From the NCBI RefSeq assembly GCF_022759505.1, contig NZ_CP094289.1, forward strand, positions 806,001 to 870,000: a stretch of 64,000 nt of DNA, written 5' to 3'. A model generated the notes under the pieces. That model did not search any database. It saw only the letters and a program-made list of their open reading frames with translations, and was not told the origin of the DNA. This document shows, piece by piece, positions 1 to 7,925 of this stretch. Position 1 is the first letter of the stretch. Every line of letters begins with the position of its first letter. The stretch comes from Georgenia sp. TF02-10. Lineage in GTDB: Bacteria; Actinomycetota; Actinomycetes; Actinomycetales; Actinomycetaceae. Both the position numbers and the translations under genes were made by a program.

Positions 1-1202
1 GCGCCGACCACGACCAGCGCCCCGTCCGCCAACCGGCTGAGGACGGCAGCGTCGGTGACCGGGAGCAGCGGGGGGCTGTCGAGCAGCACGACGTCGTAGG
101 TGCGGGTCAGTTGCTCGAGCAGGGCGGTCATCGCCCGGGAGCCGAGCAGCTCGCTGGGGTTGGGCGGGACCGGGCCCGAGGGCAGCACGTCGACGCTCGT
201 CTGCCGCCAGGGCTGGATCACGTCCTGGACCTCGGCGCGACCGATGAGCACCGTCGTCAGCCCCGCACCACCCTCCAGGCCCATGTACTCGGCCACCGAC
301 GGGCGCCGGAGGTCGGCGTCGACGAGGGCGACCCGGGCCCCGGCATCGGCGAGGGAGACCGCGAGATTGATCGCCGTCGTGGTCTTGCCCTCGCCCGCGA
401 TGGAGGAGGTGACGACGATCGAGTTCACCCCGTCGCCGAGGTCGACGAACTGGAGGTTGGTCCGGAGCCGCCGGATGGCCTCGGAGCGGACGCCCAGCGG
501 GTCGTCGTGAACGAACACGGGCTGCGTCTCCGTGCCCTGCTCGTAGCCAATGGTGGCCACGATCGGCCGGTCGGTGACCGCTGCAAGGTCGCGCTCGTCC
601 CGGACCTTGGTGTCGGTAATCTCCCGCAGCAGCGCGACCCCATAACCGAGGAGAAGCCCGAGCACGAGGCCGAGGGCAAGATTGCGCGGCACGTTCGGCG
701 ACGACGGCGAGCCGGGTGCCTCGGCGGGCGTCATCACGGTGGCGAGGACCGGTTCGGTGCCGTCCGCCTGCTCGGGCGTGAGCTGGCCGACGGCGGAGGT
801 GAGCTCGGCCGCTACCGCATTCGCGGTGTCCGCAGATGTCTCGGCGCTCGGATCGGTGGCCGTGATCTCGAGGATCACGGTGTCCGGGGGGACCGTGACG
901 GAGACCGCGGACCGCACGTCGTCCACCTCGAGGCCGAGGTCCTGGGCGACGGGTTCGAGCACGAGCGGGGAGGTGGCCACCTCGGCGTAGGAGGCCATCT
1001 GCTTCTCAGTGAAGGTGGACCCCTGGCTGATGTCCGTGATCGAGCTGCCGCCCTGGACCGAGAAGAACACGCGGGTTGCTGCGCTGTAGAGCGGAGTGGT
1101 GAGCAGCGTCACAGCCGCGGTCACCGCGAGGACGGCGACGGCCACCAGGGCGATGCCGAGCCACCGCTTGCGCAGCACGGCCAGGTAGTCGCTGAGTTCC
1201 AC
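1..1202 (-). CDS. Polysaccharide chain-length/tyrosine autokinase (BY-kinase), 3' end cut by window edge
   Basis: The visible 400 residues read as a Wzz-type chain-length domain joined to a cytoplasmic tyrosine kinase of the CpsD/CapB/Wzc type, which controls export and length of a surface polysaccharide. A first membrane segment lies near residues 16-36 and a second near 174-192. The Walker A motif SSIAGEGKTTT is near 266-276, the A' motif VALVDADLRRP near 291-301 and Walker B VVLLDSPP near 371-378. The C-terminal tyrosine cluster would be off the window, so it cannot be checked. I chose GTG with GGGGGA just upstream; another in-frame GTG lies four codons earlier. It points the same way as the flippase and transferase genes to its right, consistent with one export machinery. 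Family call is firm; the repeat unit it handles is unknown. Confidence 0.9.
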   Translation of the reverse strand, partial: MELSDYLAVLRKRWLGIALVAVAVLAVTAAVTLLTTPLYSAATRVFFSVQGGSSITDISQGSTFTEKQMASYAEVATSPLVLEPVAQDLGLEVDDVRSAVSVTVPPDTVILEITATDPSAETSADTANAVAAELTSAVGQLTPEQADGTEPVLATVMTPAEAPGSPSSPNVPRNLALGLVLGLLLGYGVALLREITDTKVRDERDLAAVTDRPIVATIGYEQGTETQPVFVHDDPLGVRSEAIRRLRTNLQFVDLGDGVNSIVVTSSIAGEGKTTTAINLAVSLADAGARVALVDADLRRPSVAEYMGLEGGAGLTTVLIGRAEVQDVIQPWRQTSVDVLPSGPVPPNPSELLGSRAMTALLEQLTRTYDVVLLDSPPLLPVTDAAVLSRLADGALVVVG

Positions 1203-1383
1203 GAGTTCCCCCACGGCAGACGGATGAGCATGGCGATTCTCCCACAGGGAACGAGCCGCCGAGCACCACGGCCCGGCAGAAGTTACCTCACTGGCCAGAT
1301 GCCAACGACCTTCGTGCCGTCATCACGGACGGCTGAAGCGCGGATGGTCCTGTAAGCGGCGCCGCATCTGCCACCATGGACCC

Positions 1384-1503
1384 ATGGCACGGAACCGGCG
1401 ATCCTACAGCGAGCGGCAGCGCTACTGGAGACGAGTCGAGTACGTAAGTCTCGCGGTCATGGTGCTTGCCACCGCGGTTCTCCTGTTTGCACTGTTCCGC
1501 TAG
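1384..1503 (+). CDS. Possible small membrane protein (39 aa)
   Basis: A short open frame starting ATG and ending TAG encodes a basic, Arg-rich head (MARNRRSYSERQRYW) followed by one hydrophobic segment of about 18 residues (YVSLAVMVLATAVLLF) and ends LFR. This layout is that of a single-pass small membrane protein with its N terminus inside. No good Shine-Dalgarno sequence is visible before the ATG, so it may be leaderless or spurious. It stands alone between the kinase gene and decayed IS sequence. I do not recognise the family. The clean basic-then-hydrophobic pattern, unlike the Arg/Pro-rich junk frames around it, is the reason to list it. Confidence 0.35.
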   Translation: MARNRRSYSERQRYWRRVEYVSLAVMVLATAVLLFALFR

Positions 1504-2536
1504 GCCGCCCCGCCGCGATGGAGGAGGGGAGGCATGTGGCCGGCGAGCAGTTCTCATCGGCGTGTCGTACTACGAACGGACCGCTGCACTGGTGGTAGCT
1601 ATGCCCGAACGTGGCCGACCGCCGCGGCGTAACCACCGGTGCGCAGGTGAAGCGCATCTCGGCACGCCGGCAGCCGCAGGCTTCGTCGAGCGCCCTGCGT
1701 CGTATCGGCGCGGCTCACCCGGGACGAGTGGTGGGGCAGGTTGGGTGGTAGCACCAGGGTGAGGGCCCCACACCAAGCGGAGCTGCGAGCCATACTCCCA
1801 GCCAGCCAATGGCGCCTCCTTCGCCCGCTCACGGGCAATATGCTCGCCGGAAAAAAGACCAGCGGCCAGCATCGCCAGGTGTGTCGACGTCACTGCGCTA
1901 GACGGGCTCTTCACAGATGAGGCTGTAGCGCGGTGAGGACCGGACTGGGCTGACCTCGGCGCGCTGCTGACGGTTGAGCTTGGAGGCGTTGAGGTTCCCG
2001 GCGTGGCCGGTGTAGACCGAAGGACAGGCAGGCCTTTTGCCGCACGGTGGCCCAGCCGGAGACGGTGGAAGGTTCCCGGTTCACGAACTCGGCGACGACG
2101 CCTATGTCGACGTCCCGGTCGAGCAGCAGCAACGCCTCGGCCGTTGCTTTCATGAGCACGTAGGACGCGTCCGCTTGTAACCCATCGAGGCACTGCACAC
2201 GTCGGCAGCGAGGTCAACTGTGTCATGGGGCTGATATTACTAGCTATCGGCGGGAGCGCCGGGGCCAACTGTTGATCAGAGTAAACTATTTCATGAGCCC
2301 GGGGGAGCGTGCCATTGCCGGGCATCAGCGCAGGCTGCTGGCCGGATCTGTCAGCTCGGTGGTGCTGGCTTCAGGGTCAACCGACCGAGATCGTGCTTTA
2401 TGGCGGCTATAGCCGCGCAGTTCCATTAATTCCCCGAAAGTCCAGTTGTCATGCCCAGGTGTCCAGGTCATCCTCCCACCGTCGCTCCCGGCTGGCCCCC
2501 GAGTCGCCCACCGGTCCGCATCCGGGCAGGTTCGGC
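1504..2536. other. Gene-poor, degraded stretch
   Basis: About 1 kb between the small frame and the flippase gene has no convincing intact gene. It contains the IS630-type remnant listed separately, and its composition is patchy, with AT-richer bases around 2220-2300 and 2390-2440. This is unlike the rest of the locus and is typical of mobile-element debris. I see nothing else in it that I can support. Confidence 0.5.
1911..2198 (-). pseudogene. IS630-type transposase N-terminal remnant, frameshifted
   Basis: One frame gives a helix-turn-helix-like stretch (ALLLLDRDVDIGVVAEFVNR, then REPSTVSGW). After about 2050 a second frame continues with YTGHAGNLNASKLNRQQRAE, the familiar GH..N..NASKL..QQRAEV segment of IS630-family N-terminal domains. 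Joining them needs at least one frameshift, and no DDE catalytic region follows, so only a dead N-terminal piece remains. It is not similar enough to the intact IS630-type transposase at 27608-28648 to be a recent copy of it. The assignment rests on remembered family motifs. Confidence 0.5.
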
Positions 2537-3733
2537 CTAGGCCTTCCGACGGCGCCGCAGCCACCACGTCGTGCCGAAGAGGAGGCAATGCCCGATGCCG
2601 GACCCGATCGCCGCACCCATCGCACCGAAGGGCGGGATGAGGCCGACGTAGAGGACGGCGGAGGCCACGAGCCCGACCGTCTCAGCGACGGACACCAGGC
2701 CGGGGCGCCCCTCGGCGATGAGCCAGCCGTGCTGCAGGCGGGTCATCGCGTAGACGACAGTGCCGGCACCGAGGATGGGGATGAGCTGGAGCGAGGGGTG
2801 GTACTCCTCGGGCAGGAGCAGGCTGATCGCGAAATAGGCGAGCACGCCGATAACGGTGGTGAGGCCGACCGCCCCGAGGAAGACCTTCGTGACGAGGCGC
2901 CGGTTGTTCCCGGCCGCAGCGCGCTCCCGAAGCCGCCCGAGGGACGCGTCCACCCACTGCTGGATCGGCCAGGCGCCGACCTCCATCACCGTAGCCACGG
3001 TGACGTAGATGCCGAGCTCCGCAGCGGACGAGAGGAAGGGCATCATCAGGCGGTCGGAGCGCAGCAGCGCCGTGTTTCCCAGCGAGGCGGGAATCAGCCT
3101 GAGCCCTTCGCGCCGGACACGGGCCAGCTGGCTTGCGGCCACGTCCTCCTCGCGCGACCGGCGGCGTGCGCGGACCGTCGTCACCATCGCCGCCGCGCTG
3201 CTCAGGGCGTAGGCGCCGAGCCAGGCGGCCGGTGAGCTCACGTCGAAGAGGTAGAGCACGACTCCCAGCCCGAGCAGCCCGCACTGCACCGCGATGGTGT
3301 TCATGACGAAGGTTCGTCGGTCACGACTGACGACGTAGGCGATCCGGACTCTGCGCACGGCGGCGTTGGATACGACGTACGTGGCCGTCATCGCGAGCAG
3401 GAGTGCCATGAACCAGCTCGAGAGCCACCCCGTGACGACCGCCGCGATGACAAGGAGCGTCGCCCCAACCCACACCGACTTCGTCAGCCGGCCGAGCTCT
3501 CGTACGGCGGTCGGGAAAGAGGCCCCGGTCCGTTCCGCCACGTACGGGCGCTCGACGCCCAGGAGCCCGAGCGTGGTCGCGATGTAGGACAGCTGGATAA
3601 AGAAGGCCAGGGTGCCGCGCTGGTCCGGCGGCATCACACTCGAGGAGAGGAAGTTGATGGCGAACGCAACGCCCGCGGTGACCACCTGCCCGGCGAGGAG
3701 GTCGTAGGCGGGATGGGTGAATCTGCGGCTCAC
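2537..3733 (-). CDS. Oligosaccharide flippase (Wzx/MATE-like), about 398 aa
   Basis: A polytopic membrane protein with about 12 hydrophobic segments spread along its length, for example SWFMALLLAMTATYVVSNAA and GLLGLGVVLYLFDVSS, ending in a short basic tail WWLRRRRKA. Such proteins in polysaccharide loci flip lipid-linked repeat units across the membrane. The frame stays open upstream to 3868, but that part overlaps the glycosyltransferase gene. GTG at 3733 or GTG at 3757, just after the upstream stop at 3774, are the realistic starts; neither has a strong ribosome site. The gene follows the GT4 gene in the same direction. Specificity cannot be read from sequence. Confidence 0.8.
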   Translation of the reverse strand: MSRRFTHPAYDLLAGQVVTAGVAFAINFLSSSVMPPDQRGTLAFFIQLSYIATTLGLLGVERPYVAERTGASFPTAVRELGRLTKSVWVGATLLVIAAVVTGWLSSWFMALLLAMTATYVVSNAAVRRVRIAYVVSRDRRTFVMNTIAVQCGLLGLGVVLYLFDVSSPAAWLGAYALSSAAAMVTTVRARRRSREEDVAASQLARVRREGLRLIPASLGNTALLRSDRLMMPFLSSAAELGIYVTVATVMEVGAWPIQQWVDASLGRLRERAAAGNNRRLVTKVFLGAVGLTTVIGVLAYFAISLLLPEEYHPSLQLIPILGAGTVVYAMTRLQHGWLIAEGRPGLVSVAETVGLVASAVLYVGLIPPFGAMGAAIGSGIGHCLLFGTTWWLRRRRKA

Positions 3734-3773
3734 AGGGCGATCCGCGGCAGACCACACCCCGGCAACTGCGAGC

Positions 3774-4943
3774 TCACGCGCCGACCACCGCCGCGCGGAA
3801 GCCCACGTATAGCTTGTCGCGGTCGAAGCGCTCCCGTCCGAGCTCGGCACTGCGCTCGCCGGCCTCACGGAACTGCTCGGGCCGCGCCGCGATGCACTGG
3901 ACCTGGAACGCCGCCTTGGCCGGGTCGTCGTCGAGTCTCCAGCCCGCGCGGTGCTCGGTCATGAGCTCGGTGAGCCAGCCGTCGTGGTTGAAGAGCACGG
4001 GCTTCTGCGCCGCCATCGACTCGAAGACCTTGTTGATCGATGCGGGCTCGAGGCACTTGAGACGCAGCACGCTGGAGATGGTGGCATCCGCTGCCGAGAG
4101 GAGGCGAGCGAGGTCCTGGCGCCGGACGCGGCCCGGGAGCAGGGAGTCGACGTCGAGCCCGTGCTCCCTGGCGCGTTGCTGCAGCGCGGGCATCGTGCCG
4201 CCACTTCCGTACATCACCACGCGTACGCCGTGGGAGCGTAGTGCAGCCGCGAGGTCCACCACCCAGGTGAGGTTGTAGATGCGGCCGAAGCTCCCGGCGT
4301 AGACCAGCACCGTCTCGTCCGGTGCCCAGCCCTGCTCCGCGCGGATCGCCGGCGTCTCCGAGGGGTCGGGGAAGAGAGAGAAGTCGCTCGCGTTCGGGAT
4401 CACGACGATGGGCACCTTGGCGTTGACGCTCCGCACCCCTGCAGCCATGTCGTCCGAGAGGGCGATGACGGTGTCGGCCCGGTGGTAGGTGAGACGTTCG
4501 AGCCCCCGCGCGAGGACCCGGAGCACCGGGTTGGTGAGGACGCCGAGCTCGATCGGGACGGTGGGCCACAGGTCGCGGACCTCGAAGACGAAACGCGCCC
4601 TGTTGGCGAACGCCCCGACCATGCCGGGTACCGCCACTGTGAGCGGAGTGCTGCTGGCGAAGACGACATCGGCGGGGGTCCGGACGGCGAGCAGAGTCGC
4701 TCGTAGGACGAAGAGCACGAAAGCGAGCATCCGCTTCACCGGACCCATGGCGTTCGCGTACGGGGCGCGGACGTGGACGATACGCACGCCCTCGACATAG
4801 GTCGTGCGCGCCTGCTGCGAGCCGGCGATGAGCGTCACCTCGTGCCCGTCGGCGGCCAGCCGCCGCGCGAACTGCCACGGCCGGCTCAGGCCGCCCTCGG
4901 CGGGGAGCTGGGAGTAGTGCTGGTGGATGTACGTGATCTTCAC
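3774..4943 (-). CDS. Glycosyltransferase family 4 (WcaI/WbuB-like), 389 aa
   Basis: The protein has the GT-B layout of family 4 retaining transferases. The N-terminal half opens with MKITYIHQHYSQLPAEGG and a Gly-rich acceptor-side loop, has EVRDLWP near residues 121-127, and the donor half begins with VLVYAGSFGRIYNL. The region CLEPASINKVFESMAAQKPV, near residues 297-316, carries the glutamates expected to bind the nucleotide-sugar donor. EVRDLWP together with the late FES motif is typical of WcaI/WbuB-type transferases that add amino- or deoxy-sugars to undecaprenyl-linked intermediates. Start is GTG with a short 10-base gap from the truncated gene upstream. Donor and acceptor are unknown. 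Confidence 0.87.
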   Translation of the reverse strand: MKITYIHQHYSQLPAEGGLSRPWQFARRLAADGHEVTLIAGSQQARTTYVEGVRIVHVRAPYANAMGPVKRMLAFVLFVLRATLLAVRTPADVVFASSTPLTVAVPGMVGAFANRARFVFEVRDLWPTVPIELGVLTNPVLRVLARGLERLTYHRADTVIALSDDMAAGVRSVNAKVPIVVIPNASDFSLFPDPSETPAIRAEQGWAPDETVLVYAGSFGRIYNLTWVVDLAAALRSHGVRVVMYGSGGTMPALQQRAREHGLDVDSLLPGRVRRQDLARLLSAADATISSVLRLKCLEPASINKVFESMAAQKPVLFNHDGWLTELMTEHRAGWRLDDDPAKAAFQVQCIAARPEQFREAGERSAELGRERFDRDKLYVGFRAAVVGA

Positions 4944-4953
4944 GGGCGCGTCC

Positions 4954-5370
4954 TCACCTGTCCGGGGACCAGTTGCTGATGATCCTGCGTCTCTTGCCGG
5001 ACGCGACCTCCCCGGGGTCCTGGAAGGAGGCGAACGGCGTGCCGGTCGAGCCGCTCGTCGCCGCGCGACGGAGCTTGCCGTGGGCGTGGGCGGAGGAACC
5101 GAACTCGTCGAGGCGCTCGCGGATGACGTTCTTGTCGGTCACCGGGAAGGACGCCAGGTCGTCGGGGCCGCAGCCCGCGAAGTCACGGGTCGTCGTGGCC
5201 GCGTGCACGAGGAGGTCGCGGAGACGGCGGGCATGGAGCTCGGCGCTCGCGGGATCCCCGGGCCGTGCCAGGTTCCTGGTGATCTCCTCGACCGCCGTCC
5301 TCGTCCGTGACGCGCGGGCGGTGTCGACGAGCCGGAAGGCGGTCTGCCTTGCGGAGACGGACAGCGTCAC
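4954..5370 (-). pseudogene. Truncated CapK/phenylacetate-CoA ligase-like protein (138 aa)
   Basis: The reading frame begins like a full CapK-family adenylate-forming protein: VTDKNVIRERLDEF, then the phosphate-binding loop TSGSTGTPF near residues 106-114. It stops at residue 138, whereas family members run to roughly 430-460 residues. Everything after the P-loop, including the AMP-binding core and the C-terminal lid, is missing. The stop is followed within 10 bases by the GT4 gene, so the missing part was deleted, not displaced. Its start overlaps the end of the ATP-grasp gene by 4 bases, the normal operon spacing, so the loss looks like a deletion from an otherwise tidy operon. Probably non-functional. 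Confidence 0.7.
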
Positions 5371-6431
5371 GAGCCCTCCTCGACGTTCTCCAGCTCCCCG
5401 ACGACCCGCACGTCCTGGTACTTCGCCACGGTCAGCGACGTCCGGTACTCCAGCAGAGCGGGATCAGCTTCTCCACGGAGGGACTGGAGCATGTACCGAG
5501 GGACGTTCGCGCCCGCGGCGTGGCAGAACGGGTAGCCGCCCCCGAAACGGGGGTTGATGTCGATGACGTGCAGAGCGCCGTCGGCGGTGCGGATGATGTC
5601 GATGTCGACGAGCCCGCGCGGACGGATGAGGTCGCCCAGGCGAGTGACCGTCTCGACGAAGGGGTCGGGATCGACGGTCACCGCCTTGTCGGTCTCCCCG
5701 GCCCGCATCTGGAGCTTGCGGCGGGCGAGGACGGCGGCCAGCGCAGGAGCAGCGGACGTCAGGGAGAAGACCCCGTCCACGCCGTACTCATCGCCGGGCA
5801 CACGCTGTTGGACGACGACGCGAGCGTCCGGCGGCAGGTCGGGGACCGGGTCGTTGTCGGCGGCAGGGAGCTCTGCGAGGGACCCCGCGACGGCGGCGTC
5901 GAGCTGGCTCAGCGTGGCGAACCGGAGCCCGGAGGAGCCGCTGCCGAAGCGGTGCTTGACGACGTACTCGCTCACCGTGCCGTCCGCCGAATCGCGCAGC
6001 TCGTCGAGGTCGGCGGCCAGCCACGTGGGGGGAGTGCTTACCCCTGCCGCGGCGAGAGCCTGACTCATGGCGAGCTTGTCCGAGAGGTTCCGCTGCGCCT
6101 GGCGGCTGGGGACCAGGACATGGCTGCCGTACTCCTCGAGCCGGGAGCCGAGGCCGCGCGACAGCAGATCGATCTCGAAGTCGTTGAGCGGGACGAAGAG
6201 GTCGGGCCGTACGGCCGCGAACAGCTCGAGCATCCGCTTCGCGTAGGCGGGATCGGCGTAGGGCGGCATCCACACCGAGCGGTGGGCGAGCCCGAAGCTC
6301 GGGCTCGTCACGTCGTTCTCGGTCACGATGACCTCGCCGGGGAGGCCGAGGTCCGCGAGAGCCGCCATGAACCAGCTGACGAGGTACGTGCGACGGCCAG
6401 CCGAGCCGATGACGATCTTGACGTCCCTCAT
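5367..6431 (-). CDS. ATP-grasp domain enzyme of polysaccharide locus, 354 aa
   Basis: The protein resembles CarB-like ATP-grasp ligases found in surface-sugar clusters. It starts with a Rossmann-like strand (VKIVIGSAGRRTYLV), has an ATP-binding central region with EYVVKHRFGSGSSGLRF near residues 144-160, and ends its active site with HVIDINPRFGGGYPF around residue 294. That last stretch holds the Glu/Asn metal ligands, here in the INPR form. Such enzymes couple a carboxylate to an amine, so a modification of a sugar acid or a lipid carrier step is possible, but the substrate is unknown. The CapK-like gene downstream overlaps it by 4 bases, and its own start overlaps the transferase upstream by 4 bases. 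Confidence 0.8.
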   Translation of the reverse strand: MRDVKIVIGSAGRRTYLVSWFMAALADLGLPGEVIVTENDVTSPSFGLAHRSVWMPPYADPAYAKRMLELFAAVRPDLFVPLNDFEIDLLSRGLGSRLEEYGSHVLVPSRQAQRNLSDKLAMSQALAAAGVSTPPTWLAADLDELRDSADGTVSEYVVKHRFGSGSSGLRFATLSQLDAAVAGSLAELPAADNDPVPDLPPDARVVVQQRVPGDEYGVDGVFSLTSAAPALAAVLARRKLQMRAGETDKAVTVDPDPFVETVTRLGDLIRPRGLVDIDIIRTADGALHVIDINPRFGGGYPFCHAAGANVPRYMLQSLRGEADPALLEYRTSLTVAKYQDVRVVGELENVEEGS

Positions 6432-7498
6432 CGCACGGCCGCCGTCATCTTGAACTTCACCTCTCCTGGGACGTCTCCGGTGACCTGGAAGCCGAAGCGC
6501 TCGTACAGCCGGACGGCGGAGGTGTTTTTGGCCTTGACCTCCAGGCGCACTTCGGTGAGGCCGAGCCGCTGCGCCTCCCTGAGCAGGTGGACCATGGTGA
6601 GACGACCGACGCCCTTCCCGTGCATCTCGGGTGCCACGTAGAGGTAGAGGGAGGCGGTGGCGTCGGAGATGTCGGTGAACCCGAACATGGACACGGTCGA
6701 GCCGTCCTGCGAGAGGCAGACGAAGTCGGCTCTGGTCTCATCCTCGGCTGCCTTCCGGAACCATGCGACGGTGTCGTCGAGAGCCGCCTGGAAAGAGATG
6801 GTGATGCCCGCACGCACCCGTGGGTCGTTGAGCCACTCGACCCTGGTGGGGAGGTGCTCCTCGCCGAGCGGCACGCAGGTGATGGGCTGGCCCGAGCCCA
6901 TGAACTCGCTCATCGTTGCCTGTCCCTCAGCCGCGATCCCACTGCGCTGGAAGACGGTCTTGATCGTCGCCACCACGATGGACAGGTCGAGCGCCAAGGA
7001 CATGGAGTCGACGTACTCGATGTCCAGGTCGAGCCGCTCCTCCCACGTCAGTGCGTTCCGACCCCGTACCTGCGCGAGCCCGGTGAGGCCGGGCCGGACG
7101 TCGTGGCGCCGGGCGTGCCGGCGGCTGTAGCGGGGGAGGTAGGTGGTCCGCAGGGGCCGGGGGCCCACGAGGCTCATGTCCCCGCGGACGACGTTGAGGA
7201 GAGTGGGCAGCTCGTCGAGGCTCGTGGAGCGCAGCCAGTGTCCGAACGGGGTGATGCGCTGCTCGTTCGTGACGAGGCCGCGGGACGGGTCCGGCTCGAG
7301 CATCGTCCGGAACTTCACGAGCTGGAAGATGTGGCCGTCCTTGCCGGGACGGTCCTGGCGGAAGAGCACCGGGCGCCCGAGCTTGGCCCGCACCAGCGCT
7401 GCGACGGCAAGCTGCACCGGAGCGCTGACGAGGAGGGCCGCGCCACCGACGGCCAAGTCGAGGGCACGCTTCACGCGGTCGTAGCTCACGGCGCTCAC
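6428..7498 (-). CDS. Phosphoglycosyl transferase fused to GNAT acetyltransferase, 356 aa
   Basis: Residues 1-203 form a monotopic phosphoglycosyl transferase. There is one hydrophobic re-entrant segment near 11-36, the stretch LVKFRTM near 60-66, the catalytic Asp-Glu pair in STSLDELP near 91-98, and MSLVGPRPL near 108-116. It should load a sugar phosphate onto undecaprenyl phosphate. From about residue 205 to the end a GNAT N-acetyltransferase follows, with the acetyl-CoA loop around EMHGKGVGRLTMVHLL. Start is GTG, whose TG is shared with the TGA of the upstream relic (GTGA overlap), so the two are translationally coupled. The separate phosphoglycosyl transferase at 11977-12630 is a paralogue that lacks the GNAT part. 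Sugar identity is unknown. Confidence 0.87.
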   Translation of the reverse strand: MSAVSYDRVKRALDLAVGGAALLVSAPVQLAVAALVRAKLGRPVLFRQDRPGKDGHIFQLVKFRTMLEPDPSRGLVTNEQRITPFGHWLRSTSLDELPTLLNVVRGDMSLVGPRPLRTTYLPRYSRRHARRHDVRPGLTGLAQVRGRNALTWEERLDLDIEYVDSMSLALDLSIVVATIKTVFQRSGIAAEGQATMSEFMGSGQPITCVPLGEEHLPTRVEWLNDPRVRAGITISFQAALDDTVAWFRKAAEDETRADFVCLSQDGSTVSMFGFTDISDATASLYLYVAPEMHGKGVGRLTMVHLLREAQRLGLTEVRLEVKAKNTSAVRLYERFGFQVTGDVPGEVKFKMTAAVR

Positions 7499-7857
7499 CG
7501 GTCCGCCACGCTGGCGCTGGCCCGACCGAGGAAGGGCGCGACCGAGTCGAGGGCACGCGCGGCGGTGGACTCCTCGTGTGCGGACCCGCTGGGGAGGGAG
7601 AGGCCACAGGTGAACAGGTCCTCGCTCGTGCCGTTCGGGCTCCCCAGCCGGTACTTGCCTCGGTAGAACTTGAGCAGGGCGCCCACCGCGAGCTGTGTCA
7701 GGCACGCCAGCGCGGCGTACAGGAACACGGTGTTCCACTGCTCGATGCTGAGATAGAAGTCGTAACGAGTACCAACGATAAGAGCGACGGCGATGCACCA
7801 CGCGGCGCAGTCCCACAACCCCACTAGGCTCCGTCGAGCCGGTGTCCCCCCGGACAA
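7495..7857 (-). pseudogene. Chimeric scar: dehydratase N terminus joined in frame to aminotransferase C terminus (120 aa)
   Basis: Residues 1-73 match the membrane head of the CapD/PglF-like dehydratase at 13759-15585: WDCAAWCIAVALIVGTRYDF aligns with WDLASWLAALALIVGARYEF, and KFYRGKYRLGS aligns with KNYLGRYRVGS. From about residue 75 the sequence switches to NGTSEDLFTCGLSLPSGSA, which matches the tail of the aminotransferase at 12584-13762 (TGQSEGYFNAGISLPSGSS). The natural gene order there is dehydratase then aminotransferase, so one in-frame deletion of roughly 2.3 to 2.5 kb would create this gene. The GTGA overlap with the next transferase is preserved. No catalytic part of either enzyme remains. 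It might still be made as a small membrane protein. Confidence 0.8.
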
Positions 7858-7925
7858 GTAGTTCCCCCTCTTGGCGTGCCTTGGACCCCTAATGGAGCGA
7901 AATGCATACCGACGCCTGGAGGGCG

